Notes under the pieces: generated by a model | Told to the model about the DNA's origin: nothing | What the model saw: only the letters and a program-made list of their open reading frames with translations | The model's database searches: none | DNA from: JANLSE01 sp038214135 | GTDB lineage: Bacteria > Chloroflexota > Chloroflexia > Chloroflexales > Roseiflexaceae | Assembly (NCBI GenBank): GCA_038214135.1 | Contig: JBBQSD010000063.1 | Coordinates: 1-32,826 of the forward strand | DNA length: 32,826 bases | Reading direction: 5' to 3' | Made by a program: the position numbers and the translations under genes | Shown: positions 1 through 7,403 of the stretch, piece by piece | How the letters are laid out: every line of letters begins with the position of its first letter | Numbering within the stretch: position 1 is the stretch's first letter

Positions 1-251
1 AATCCTGAGCTGTCGGGCGGGCAATTTTCGACATCCGCTTGGTTTGCCTATCGCTAACCCGGCACGCTCGTTACAAACACACGTTGATGTGCGGGATATA
101 CGGTCGATCAGGAAATAAATCGTTGCTATTATAGATCAACCATGATCATTTCCTGCAATTTCTGCGTGCAGCGCCCTGGTGTTGAGCCAGGGCATTGCAT
201 CTGTGCATACTCTATGCAGTTATCGTGTATGCTGGTGAGAATGTGCCTGTG
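1..251. other. Intergenic region at the window edge
   Basis: No coding region is supported here. The only structure seen is a perfect 7-bp inverted repeat, GCCCTGG at 173-179 and CCAGGGC at 187-193, with a 7-nt loop. It lies 59 nt beyond the stop of the minus-strand gene ending at 252. On the minus strand it has no following T-run, so a terminator role is possible but weak. Confidence 0.4.
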
Positions 252-1016
252 CTAGGGAGTGCCATAGACCTCATTTCCAAGCAGGCCAAGCAGCACCCCT
301 TCTCCGCCGTGATCCTCAAGCCGTGCCCGTTGGAACCATTGCACACCGTTTTCATTCTCTGTCACAGGGTAGCCAAAAAGTGCCAGGCTTTCTACTTCGC
401 TCAATCCTCGATGCTTATCGAACTCAAGGCCATGGCTCTTCCAATAGGCGAGTAATCTACCGCAAACATTGTGCCCAGTCTCGGCAAAGTATCGGCACCC
501 TGGTTGTGGTGTGGCGCGTGGTTCGTTCTGCCAGATTCGCCCAAGCTGAATCAACCGCTCTTCACCCAAAAGGCCCACCTGAATGTCATATGGCCTTGGA
601 TTCTCAGGATGGTACTCTAATCGGTTGCGCTCAAAGATCTGGGTTAGGTGCCCATCCTGCGTATAGGTCACACTTTTCGCGTAGCCAAAGACACTCAGGC
701 CACCGTTTGCCTGCCAGTAGAAACGAAGCTCCGGCGCGGTTTCATAGGTGTGCCAGTCAATGGTTGGGCGACTCGGAGCCGGGGATGAGGGGGGCAGGTT
801 GGTCGATGGTGGCTGGCTTGGAGGATCGGTAGGCGGCTGGTTTGGGCAATAGGTAGAAATGCCCAGATCGCCGCACACATAACTACCGCTATCGGATGGG
901 CAACTATGCCAGCGGTGACATCCGCTGCGGTGGGCATCAGCGGTTGGTGTTTGGAGTAGCCCCACAGATACCACCAGGGCCAGCGTGCAGAACAATCCCC
1001 ATAGCTGCTTTGACAT
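252..1016 (-). CDS. Secreted protein with HRxGCHRWHSC N-terminus and two C-terminal Chloroflexota-type repeats
   Basis: Predicted exported protein of 254 aa. The ATG at 1016 is chosen because a perfect AGGAGG (complement of 1022-1027) sits just upstream; a longer reading to 1118 would put the signal peptide in the interior. Residues 1-28 form a signal peptide (basic start, hydrophobic core, TADA before the mature end). The mature protein opens with HRSGCHRWHSC followed by a Cys-containing segment (CGDLG, YCPN), a metal-binding-like His/Cys module found at the start of many bacterial secreted proteins. A Pro-rich linker (about residues 60-85) leads to two related modules. The first has VFGYAKS and FERNRLEYHPEN. 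The second has YWKSHGLEF, SLALFGYP and FQRARLEDH. I know this module from Chloroflexota surface proteins, where its function is unknown. No enzyme domain is visible, so a cell-surface or matrix role is inferred only. Confidence 0.8.
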   Translation of the reverse strand: MSKQLWGLFCTLALVVSVGLLQTPTADAHRSGCHRWHSCPSDSGSYVCGDLGISTYCPNQPPTDPPSQPPSTNLPPSSPAPSRPTIDWHTYETAPELRFYWQANGGLSVFGYAKSVTYTQDGHLTQIFERNRLEYHPENPRPYDIQVGLLGEERLIQLGRIWQNEPRATPQPGCRYFAETGHNVCGRLLAYWKSHGLEFDKHRGLSEVESLALFGYPVTENENGVQWFQRARLEDHGGEGVLLGLLGNEVYGTP

Positions 1017-1168
1017 GGAAACCTCCTGTTTCATCAGCGTGACGGTTCGCGATGTCAGGATAGCGATGATCAAGAGCGCTAAGATACGTGAGTTTGTGTT
1101 CATATCACGGATGAGCATGTGTACTTCAGGTGTGCATACTCACTTATGAAGATTGATCCATATTTGGC

Positions 1169-1197
1169 TTGCACCATGCCAGAGATAGGTGTACGAT
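1169..1197 (+). promoter_or_regulatory. Putative sigma-70 promoter of the toxin-like gene
   Basis: TTGCAC (1169-1174) and TACGAT (1192-1197) are separated by 17 nt and lie 35 nt before the ATG at 1233. The spacing is ideal and the hexamers are moderate matches. The rest of the 1017-1232 gap separates this gene from the divergent secreted-protein gene and shows no other signal. Confidence 0.45.
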
Positions 1198-1232
1198 AAT
1201 TACTACGATCACCATTCATCTGGGAGCATGCG

Positions 1233-2063
1233 ATGAAAGATAGTGGATCTGATCCTGCGGTGGCCGTCAGACCGCCCTCCGCCCGTCTGGTGCCTATCAC
1301 GAGCGCAGTGCCCGAACCCCAGACCGACCCGGCCGCTGCGCTCCAAGGGGTGGCAGCACTCCCAACCATCCACCACCTCAACCCGATGCATATGCAGGGT
1401 CTGCAACGGGCCGTAGGGAACCAGGCTGTCAACCACCTCCTCGCCCGCACGACAGGCAGTCTCGTTATCCAGCGGGCGCTGCTCGACGATTTTAACAAGA
1501 GCTTTCCCGATTCGGTGGCTCTGATCAAGGCCAGCCCCGAGGCGATGAAGTTGGTTGCGGAGGCAACAAAGGCTGGCACGAAGTTCGGTGGTTTCTCCGA
1601 GGATGGGCCAGCCAAGATCGCATGGCCATATACTGCCGGTGATACTGTCTATGTCCCCAAGGCGCGCACGGATAAGGTTGTCGCCATGAGCGATTTCCTA
1701 TTCGAGATCAATAATGCTATTCGGTCGCCGGCATTTGCCGCGCTCGACGCCGAAGCGAAAAAAGGGAGCAAAGGCTCGCTTACCGCCAAGACCTATGCCT
1801 ATAAGAAGTGCGAGCAGGAAGTGGAAGGCATGCTCCGGCTTGGCGAGGTCTGGTTTGAGACGAAGAAGACCATGACTGGTGGCAAAGCGCTGGATAAGTA
1901 TGATGCCGATTTCTTTCTCGGTGAGTACAACGCCTTTAAGGCCGGTAAGAAGTCGAAGGATGATATCATCAAGACGATACTTGCGGGTGCCAATCCAGCC
2001 AACAATAAGACTCACGAACAGATCTATATGGAGCAGTATGCCGAGGTGAGCGGTGGAAAATAG
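1233..2063 (+). CDS. Polymorphic-toxin-like protein with eCIS-type GNxAVxxLL tag
   Basis: 276 aa with no signal peptide or membrane segment. Residues 1-55 are Pro/Ala-rich and probably disordered. Residues 57-70 read GLQRAVGNQAVNHL, the short helical motif that precedes toxin or peptidase domains in proteins associated with extracellular contractile injection systems (eCIS); it is followed by VIQR at 78-81, another recurrent feature of that group. The C-terminal domain (about 85-276) is Lys-rich and mostly helical, with a conserved-looking FEINNA at 157-162 and an EQY near the end. I cannot assign it to a named enzyme family, and no HExxH is present. GGGAG precedes the ATG at 1233. The stop overlaps the start of the next gene, so the two are translationally coupled. 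No eCIS sheath, tube or baseplate gene lies in the window. An injected or contact-dependent effector is inferred; a non-toxic cargo protein is the alternative. Confidence 0.75.
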   Translation: MKDSGSDPAVAVRPPSARLVPITSAVPEPQTDPAAALQGVAALPTIHHLNPMHMQGLQRAVGNQAVNHLLARTTGSLVIQRALLDDFNKSFPDSVALIKASPEAMKLVAEATKAGTKFGGFSEDGPAKIAWPYTAGDTVYVPKARTDKVVAMSDFLFEINNAIRSPAFAALDAEAKKGSKGSLTAKTYAYKKCEQEVEGMLRLGEVWFETKKTMTGGKALDKYDADFFLGEYNAFKAGKKSKDDIIKTILAGANPANNKTHEQIYMEQYAEVSGGK

Positions 2064-2475
2064 CATGAAGAACGTAGAAGCGCTACTTGCCCATGTCCGC
2101 GATACTGAGATCCAGTTCGTAACCATGCGGCCACCCAGATCACAGTTTACCACGCTTGAGCGCCGGGTCGTCGTCACTGGCCCTGCGGAACTGGTTGAAC
2201 TCGCACGAATGGGTGATCGTCGTGTACTGGACAAGCTGATCGATCTGTTGCAACAACCCGACCGTGCCTGGGCGGCTGTGGTGCTGTTGGCAGCGATGAC
2301 CGGGCATGAGTCCAAGATCATCGACAGCTACGCGACCAGCCCGCAGCACTGGTGGGCGGCGCTGGGTGAGACGGCACATGATCGTTGGGCCGCCTGGCTC
2401 CAGAACATCGGCACGAAGCTTGTCTGGGATGCGGCACAGGGTATGTTCCGGGCGGATGCTGCTGATTCGCCGTGA
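2053..2475 (+). CDS. Small helical protein, candidate immunity partner
   Basis: 140 aa from GTG 2053, which overlaps the preceding gene by 11 nt (GAGG at 2043-2046 as ribosome site). A start at ATG 2065 (136 aa), one base after the upstream stop, is equally possible. The protein is soluble. It has a short N-terminal strand-rich part, then helices resembling a degenerate HEAT-like pair (VLDKLIDLLQ, then AAVVLLAAMTGHESKII), and a Trp-rich C-terminal half (HWWAAL, RWAAWL). Its small size, acidic or neutral character and tight overlap downstream of a toxin-like gene are the usual signature of an immunity or chaperone protein. No family name is claimed. If the upstream protein is not a toxin, this could be a chaperone that loads it. 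Confidence 0.7.
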   Translation: MENSMKNVEALLAHVRDTEIQFVTMRPPRSQFTTLERRVVVTGPAELVELARMGDRRVLDKLIDLLQQPDRAWAAVVLLAAMTGHESKIIDSYATSPQHWWAALGETAHDRWAAWLQNIGTKLVWDAAQGMFRADAADSP

Positions 2476-2752
2476 GCCTGGTCACGATCATTGACATAGC
2501 GTCGGGCGAGATCATCGATCTTCTATCCTCACTATGATTACCATATTGCTGACGCTCGCGTGGCCCGTCCACCGCCATCCTGCGTCGATACGTATGCTGT
2601 AACCTCGGCCCATATATTGCCACACCCTCAAGCGCAGCATATTGTCGGTGTTACGCATTGTAACCTTGGCTAGCTATGGCTGCGCGCCTGTTTTGCGCTA
2701 TACTACTCGTACAAATGAGCGTACAATCGTTACTCATCACGGATTCTGTGCC
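2476..2752. other. Intergenic region before the kinase gene
   Basis: 277 nt without a convincing gene. A perfect TTGACA lies at 2491-2496, but the hexamer 17 nt downstream (ATCGAT, 2514-2519) is a poor -10. TATACT at 2699-2704 is a good -10 without a matching -35. Either could drive the kinase gene at 2753. No clear terminator hairpin follows the stop at 2475. Confidence 0.35.
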
Positions 2753-4267
2753 ATGAGTGGAGCGCAACAATCTATACGGTTCTGCACCGCATGCGGTAGC
2801 CAAGCAGCGCCGCAGGCCCTGTTCTGTGTTGAGTGTGGCACACAATTGCTGCCCGCGACCCAGCACGCCCGTACGCTGCGTCCGGCTGGTGTGCGCGTGG
2901 GCGGGCGCTACCGGCTGCTGCGGCTGATCGCCATGGGCGGCAATGGAGCCGTCTACGAGGCCCAGCATGAACTGCTCGGTACGGCACTCGCGCTGAAGGA
3001 AACCCTAGCGACCGACCCAGCCGCAGTTGAGCAGTTTATGCATGAGGCTCGCTTATTGGCCCGGCTCGATCATCCTGTGGTAGTGCGGGTTACTGACTCG
3101 TTCATCGAGCCATCGGGTGCGGCGTTTCTGGTCATGGAGTATGTCGCTGGTGAGACGCTTCAGCACATGATCGAGCAGGCCGATGTTTCATACAGTGTCG
3201 CTGATGTTATGGGCTGGCTGCTCCAGCTTTGTACCGGGCTGGAATACCTGCACAGCTACCGCGACTCAGCGACCGGCCAGCTACATCCCGTGATCCATCG
3301 CGATATCAAGCCATTAAACGTGGTGCTGACGCCTGACGGGCGAATTAAGCTTATCGACCTGGGAATTGCACACGTCGCTACGCCCGGCCAGGCGACCACG
3401 CAAATGGCGCGGGCTGTCACCGAGCCGTTCGCGCCGCTCGAGCAGTATGGCGCTGGCACCGACGTGCGCAGCGATCTGTATGCGCTAGGGGTGACGGCCT
3501 ATGTGCTGCTGACACGCCAACTGCCGCCGTCCGCACCTCTGCGGGTTGCACGACCGCAGGAGCTGCGCATTCGCGCAATCAATCGGACTGTACCGCCGGG
3601 TGTTGCCGCTGCGATTGAGCGGGCGATGATGCCACAGCGCGAGGCGCGCTTCCCGACTGTTGAGGCGTTCCGAAGCGCGTTGGAGCGCGGCTGGGTGACC
3701 GAGGATCGGCTCGATGGAGCGGCGCACCACGATACGTCCGGGCTGTGGGGCACGCTCCGGCGGGTCTTCGTCGGCACCGGGCCGACGAACAGTTCACCAT
3801 CGTCTCCGGTATCAGCTGGCAACCTGATGCTTGCTGAGCGATTGGTTGAGTGGCGATCACACGCACATGCCAGCACCAACCTGGAGGTGATTCTGTCGCT
3901 GGAGCGCGGGATGAGCAAGCCAGCGCAGGTGCGCTTGGCTGCTGCGATCTGCCAGCGTGGGCGGCGCGGTCGGCTGACACAGCAGCGAATCATGCTTGAG
4001 GAGCGTGATGCCCGAGCATTTACGGCGCGCCTCGGCGAGTTGACGCGCCTTGGTGCGCGGCACAGTGGCGAGATCCAGTTCGCAATTGATCGGACGACGC
4101 TGCGCGGAACCTGGACTGGCCCGCGCAGTCCATTCGAACTCGAGATTCGCACCAGTGGGCCACGCGGTGGGGTGACATCGTGCATAATCACTCTTGATCG
4201 CCGCCAGGTTGAGGGGCTGGCATACGAGCTTGAGACCGCGCTGCGGCGGGTCAAGCCAGCCCTTTAG
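2753..4267 (+). CDS. Zinc-ribbon serine/threonine protein kinase
   Basis: 504 aa. The ATG at 2753 is chosen because the protein then opens directly on the zinc ribbon; upstream in-frame codons code for nothing recognisable. Domains: a double-Cys zinc ribbon (C11, C14, C25, C28), then a Hanks-type kinase domain from about 50 to 320. The glycine loop is MGGNGAVY (61-68). The ATP lysine is K82 and the paired glutamate is probably E98. HRDIKPLN starts at 182 with catalytic D184. The metal-binding motif is DLG (202-204) instead of DFG. The activation-segment end FAPLEQYG replaces APE, as in many bacterial FAPxEQY kinases. All catalytic residues are present, so it should be active. No transmembrane helix is seen, so it is cytoplasmic. 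The last 160 residues (WRSHAH, RGRRGRLTQQR, GTWTGPRSPFELEIRTS) form a separate unknown domain. It stands alone between convergent and co-directional unrelated genes. Confidence 0.9.
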   Translation: MSGAQQSIRFCTACGSQAAPQALFCVECGTQLLPATQHARTLRPAGVRVGGRYRLLRLIAMGGNGAVYEAQHELLGTALALKETLATDPAAVEQFMHEARLLARLDHPVVVRVTDSFIEPSGAAFLVMEYVAGETLQHMIEQADVSYSVADVMGWLLQLCTGLEYLHSYRDSATGQLHPVIHRDIKPLNVVLTPDGRIKLIDLGIAHVATPGQATTQMARAVTEPFAPLEQYGAGTDVRSDLYALGVTAYVLLTRQLPPSAPLRVARPQELRIRAINRTVPPGVAAAIERAMMPQREARFPTVEAFRSALERGWVTEDRLDGAAHHDTSGLWGTLRRVFVGTGPTNSSPSSPVSAGNLMLAERLVEWRSHAHASTNLEVILSLERGMSKPAQVRLAAAICQRGRRGRLTQQRIMLEERDARAFTARLGELTRLGARHSGEIQFAIDRTTLRGTWTGPRSPFELEIRTSGPRGGVTSCIITLDRRQVEGLAYELETALRRVKPAL

Positions 4268-4325
4268 TAGGATAAGCTGGTTGCGCTTTGTCTCGGTCGT
4301 TATGGTCATGTTGTGCTGCATCTCC

Positions 4326-5462
4326 TCAAAACTCCGCACTAACCACGCTTGCTATCTGGCGTTGACGGGCGCTGGCTGGCATCATTCGCAATAGGCCATT
4401 GCGAACCTGGATCGCCAATGGATTGGACCACTGGCCCACTGCACCAATCCGCCGTGATTGCTGCACTAGCGGGGTTGTGCGTTGGATTCGTGCAGCCTCA
4501 TAGTGCCGCAGTGTATCGGTAAGCGCCGAAGAATTACGCAGCATGCGAACAAGCACCGCAGCATCCTCAAGCGCCTGGCACGCTCCCTGCCCAAGATTCG
4601 GCGTCATTGGATGCGCCGCATCGCCAAGGAGTGTCACGCGGCCACTGCCCCAGCTATGCAGCGGCGGGCGATCATAGATATCGTTACGCAGAATCGCTGT
4701 CGGGTCTGTCGCCCGAATCAATGCCTCAATCGGCGCGTGCCAACCCTGGAAGATATGCAGCAGCGCGGCCTGTTCGCCATTCGGGCTATGGCCACCCTCA
4801 GGCTCAGTATGGGTCGCAAACCAATAGACACGCCCGTTGCTGAGTGGCACTTGCCCGAAACGCGCGCCAGCACCCCAGCTTTCGCCTGGCAAGATCTGTG
4901 TGTGATCGAAGTGCGTCACACCACGCCAGGCCGTATACCCAGAATAGGTCGGTGGGGTTGTACCATGAATCTGGGCGCGCACTGCCGAGCGCAATCCATC
5001 TGCGCCGATCAACAGATCGCCATGAGCCGTCGTTCCATCCGCAAACTGAGCTGTGACGCCATCGGCATCCTGGTTGAAGCCAACACATTGTGCGCCGATC
5101 CGAATATGTTCTGTGCCAAGCCGCTCAAGCAGTGCCGCCAGCAGTTCTGCACGGTGCATCGCAACCCCGTGATCGCCGAATACCTGTTGTGCTTCAGTTT
5201 TCGACATCGCAGTCAGCAGATTGCCGTGCATGGTGCGGATTCCACCAGCAGTATCCGGGATTGCCAATGGCAGGAGGATATCCGCCAGTTCGAGTTCAGC
5301 AAGCGCTCGGATTGCATTGGCCCACAGCGCGATTCCTGCCCCAACCTCACGAATCGCAGTAGCACGCTCATAGACCTCAACCTGCCAGCCGATCTGACGT
5401 AGGCCAATTGCTGTGGCTAAACCGCCGATACCACCACCAATAACGAGTGCTTTCGCTTTCAT
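4326..5462 (-). CDS. FAD-dependent monooxygenase (class A flavoprotein hydroxylase)
   Basis: 378 aa, normal length for single-component flavoprotein monooxygenases of the salicylate hydroxylase / UbiH / TetX type. These use NAD(P)H and O2 to hydroxylate aromatic or polycyclic substrates. The Rossmann GxGxxG is at 9-14 (GGGIGG), followed by the ribose-binding glutamate in VYER. The DG motif (GADGLRS, 153-159) and the second FAD motif GDAAHPMTPNLGQG (280-293) are intact. R104 in HRAELL matches the usual substrate/FAD-side arginine. The substrate cannot be read from sequence. Its ATG overlaps the stop of the tetR-like gene (ATGA, 5459-5462) with GAAGGA upstream, so the two form one transcript. 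A cytoplasmic detoxification or drug-modifying role under local repressor control is inferred from that arrangement. Confidence 0.9.
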   Translation of the reverse strand: MKAKALVIGGGIGGLATAIGLRQIGWQVEVYERATAIREVGAGIALWANAIRALAELELADILLPLAIPDTAGGIRTMHGNLLTAMSKTEAQQVFGDHGVAMHRAELLAALLERLGTEHIRIGAQCVGFNQDADGVTAQFADGTTAHGDLLIGADGLRSAVRAQIHGTTPPTYSGYTAWRGVTHFDHTQILPGESWGAGARFGQVPLSNGRVYWFATHTEPEGGHSPNGEQAALLHIFQGWHAPIEALIRATDPTAILRNDIYDRPPLHSWGSGRVTLLGDAAHPMTPNLGQGACQALEDAAVLVRMLRNSSALTDTLRHYEAARIQRTTPLVQQSRRIGAVGQWSNPLAIQVRNGLLRMMPASARQRQIASVVSAEF

Positions 5463-6055
5463 GGTTCGATTCCTTCTAATATAAGGCCGAGCGAGCGATC
5501 AGCAAGAACAATGAATGATTCATGTTCCTGTCCAAGCCACTCCAGAACAGTCATCAGATACACATTGCGGATCATGCCAACCAACACATTAGCGCTGTAA
5601 TCGCCACGCAACTGGCCATGTTCCTGTGCAGCCTGCACATATGGCAGCAGCAGCGCATCCAGAGCCGAGATATTGGTTGTCTCTTCCTGGCGCACACTAT
5701 TCGTCCGAAATAGCTCAATCGCCACAAGCTGCACGAGCTCGCGCTGGCTTTCTACCCCAGCCCCCAACGTGTGAAAGATTGATCGGATCTGTTCACGAAA
5801 GGGCAACTGCTCAAGCGCCACATTCCCTGCTAACGCCTCTGCAATGCGTGCCATCTGCATACGGCCAAAATGTGCCACGATTGCCTGCTTGGAAGGGAAA
5901 TGGACGAAAAACGTGCCCTTTGCCACACCAGCCGCTGCCGTGATCGCCTCAACTGTGGTGGCCTCATAGCCCTTCGTCACAAACAGGTTCATTGCCACTT
6001 CAAATAGGCGCTGGGCGGTGGCATCCTTCTGTTGTTGGCGTGTACTTGTCGCCAT
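5459..6055 (-). CDS. TetR/AcrR-family repressor
   Basis: 198 aa from ATG 6055, preceded by TTGGAG; the upstream extension to 6097 runs through the operator and is unlikely to be translated. The N-terminal TetR helix-turn-helix spans about 12-62 (LFVTKGYEATTVEAITAAAG, then VAKGTFFVHFPSKQ, both typical). The helical C-terminal half is a ligand-binding/dimerisation domain with unknown ligand. It overlaps the monooxygenase gene by 4 nt. Its promoter is covered by a 27-bp palindrome (6071-6097), so it very probably represses its own operon and is released by the monooxygenase substrate or a related compound. The regulatory logic is inference; the family assignment is secure. Confidence 0.93.
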   Translation of the reverse strand: MATSTRQQQKDATAQRLFEVAMNLFVTKGYEATTVEAITAAAGVAKGTFFVHFPSKQAIVAHFGRMQMARIAEALAGNVALEQLPFREQIRSIFHTLGAGVESQRELVQLVAIELFRTNSVRQEETTNISALDALLLPYVQAAQEHGQLRGDYSANVLVGMIRNVYLMTVLEWLGQEHESFIVLADRSLGLILEGIEP

Positions 6056-6070
6056 ATTGCTCCAACGAAA

Positions 6071-6123
6071 ATGACCACGGTCACTGACTGTGGTCATTAT
6101 ATGATACGATTATGGTGTGTCAA
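6071..6123 (-). promoter_or_regulatory. Consensus promoter and overlapping palindromic operator of the tetR operon
   Basis: On the minus strand a perfect TTGACA (complement of 6118-6123) and a perfect TATAAT (complement of 6096-6101) are separated by 16 nt. A 27-bp near-perfect palindrome, 6071-6097, has arms ATGACCACGGTCA and TGACTGTGGTCAT around one central base. It matches at 12 of 13 positions, begins inside the -10 and covers the expected start site. This is the layout of steric autorepression by the adjacent TetR protein. The ATG at 6055 follows 15 nt downstream of the palindrome. Confidence 0.85.
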
Positions 6124-6156
6124 CTCGGTCGGAAGGCGGAAGTGAGTATTCAGGAG

Positions 6157-6250
6157 TCAGGAGTCAGGAGTCAGAATGCGAGAACCAAAAAAATAGCCAC
6201 AGTCACTAATTGATCGCAGCCGAGGCATGAGCAATGGATGTTGAGAAGCC
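6157..6250 (+). repeat. Dispersed repeat copy A (inverted partner at 10049-10137)
   Basis: This about 90-bp stretch starts with two and a half direct copies of GGAGTCA and ends near GGATGTTG. It aligns with the reverse complement of 10049-10137. The shared blocks are an AGGAGTCA tandem followed by CAGAAT and, after a variable middle, TCGCAGCCGAGGCATGA with CAA and GGATGTTG. The 6098-6321 gap around it holds no gene. The middle of the repeat also contains ATAGCCACAGTCA (6193-6205), an 11-of-13 match to the tetR operator arm. Confidence 0.75.
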
Positions 6251-6321
6251 GCTCACATCCGTTATGGGTCGGGTACCTCTGGGCGGGAACGGTTTCTAAC
6301 TGCCAGCCGCTCAAGAGAATT

Positions 6322-7395
6322 CTATTCGAGTGTCATCGAGCGATGCTCTGCCGCAGAACGATAGGCTGATGCAACCAGATGCAGGGTTTTGAGATTATCG
6401 GCTCCACTCGTTGGCGGTTCGCTATCATCCTGAATAGAAGTCATCAAGCCAGCCATCGGCCCAATGAATGCATCAGGAATCCACATCCTGGTCAGATCCG
6501 CAGCATGCCAGGCGGCTGGCTCTGTATCGCGAATCTGAAGCTCCAGTGTATCTGGGCGACCATGCGGGTAGTTATAGAGTAGGCCCAGGGTGCCCTTGAT
6601 GATTCCGGTTGTGCCAAGGAAGCGGAAGGTGGCATAGAAATCATCGCTCCAGTTTGAATGATTGACATCGACGATCACCTGGAGGCCGTTTTCGTGCTCA
6701 AGTATGGTCAGGGTCTTGGTCTCGCCGATCGATTTCTGACCAGGATATTTGGTATGAAATGATGCGACGCGGGCCGGTTCGCCAAACAGGAAGCGCAGGC
6801 TATCCAGATAATGAATGCTATGGTACATAATCTCAAGCTGTGGCGCGGCGGCCAGCCATGGCCACATGTCCCAGGGTGTCTGTACATTCACAACAATGCG
6901 TGCATCGGTTGGGGTGCCAATCGCACCCTGCGCGATCAGTTGCTGTGCCACCCGAATTCCGGCATCCCAACGCATCTGCTGATTAACGGCCAGTTTGATA
7001 CCGGCATCCTTGGCGATCTGCACAATCTCGACTGCTTCGGAATAGGTGTTCGAGAGCGGCTTCTGGCAGAGCATGTGCTTCCCCGATGCTGCAACCTGCC
7101 GAACCGTTGCCAGTTGATGCCAGGGCGGCAGGGCGATATCGACAATCTGGATGCGCTGATCGGCCAGTAATTCATCTAATGAAGCGGCAACTGTGGCAAT
7201 CCCATGCTCGTGGGCTGTTCGTTCGGCCACCTCACGATTAATATCATAACAGGCGATAATATTCAGGCCATGGGCTTTATAGGCTGGCAAATGGGCATAA
7301 TTAACAATCCCGCCACAGCCGATCAGTCCAATGCCATAATCGTGCTTGGGTGGCAGCGCAATTGTTTCATCAATCGTGTATCCAGCAAGAAGCAT
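6322..7395 (-). CDS. Gfo/Idh/MocA-family NAD(P)-dependent oxidoreductase
   Basis: 357 aa. The ATG at 7395 is used because GTGAGG lies 6 nt upstream; the in-frame GTG at 7407 is itself part of that ribosome site. A Rossmann fold starts at about residue 20 (GLIGCGGIVNYAHL), with D51 (CYDINRE) placed to bind the NAD ribose. The family's EKP motif is QKP at 111-113, keeping the important lysine. HSIHYLD (192-198) supplies the usual catalytic-site histidine before the C-terminal sheet domain. Enzymes of this family oxidise or reduce sugars, inositols and related hydroxy compounds; the substrate here is unknown. It is the last gene of a three-gene operon, 8 nt behind a solute-binding-like protein. 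A role in processing a carbohydrate or hydroxy-acid before CoA activation is inferred. Confidence 0.9.
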   Translation of the reverse strand: MLLAGYTIDETIALPPKHDYGIGLIGCGGIVNYAHLPAYKAHGLNIIACYDINREVAERTAHEHGIATVAASLDELLADQRIQIVDIALPPWHQLATVRQVAASGKHMLCQKPLSNTYSEAVEIVQIAKDAGIKLAVNQQMRWDAGIRVAQQLIAQGAIGTPTDARIVVNVQTPWDMWPWLAAAPQLEIMYHSIHYLDSLRFLFGEPARVASFHTKYPGQKSIGETKTLTILEHENGLQVIVDVNHSNWSDDFYATFRFLGTTGIIKGTLGLLYNYPHGRPDTLELQIRDTEPAAWHAADLTRMWIPDAFIGPMAGLMTSIQDDSEPPTSGADNLKTLHLVASAYRSAAEHRSMTLE

Positions 7396-7403
7396 AGAAA
7401 ACC

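Noticed and set aside
1100..1615. Open frame on the minus strand, 171 codons, across the toxin-like gene start
   Set aside because: Antisense to 1233-2063, low-complexity composition, no ribosome site and no domain.
1233..2475. Part of an injection-system (eCIS) locus
   Set aside because: Only the effector tag is seen; no sheath, tube, baseplate or AAA+ genes lie in the window.
3499..4254. 251-codon minus-strand frame
   Set aside because: Ser/Arg-rich shadow of the kinase gene; no motif and no start signal.
4482..5402. 306-codon open frame on the plus strand
   Set aside because: Complementary shadow of the FAD monooxygenase, which has all family motifs on the minus strand.
6250..6321. tRNA-like segment with GGGTCGGGTACC
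   Set aside because: No cloverleaf with acceptor, anticodon and T-arm can be drawn.
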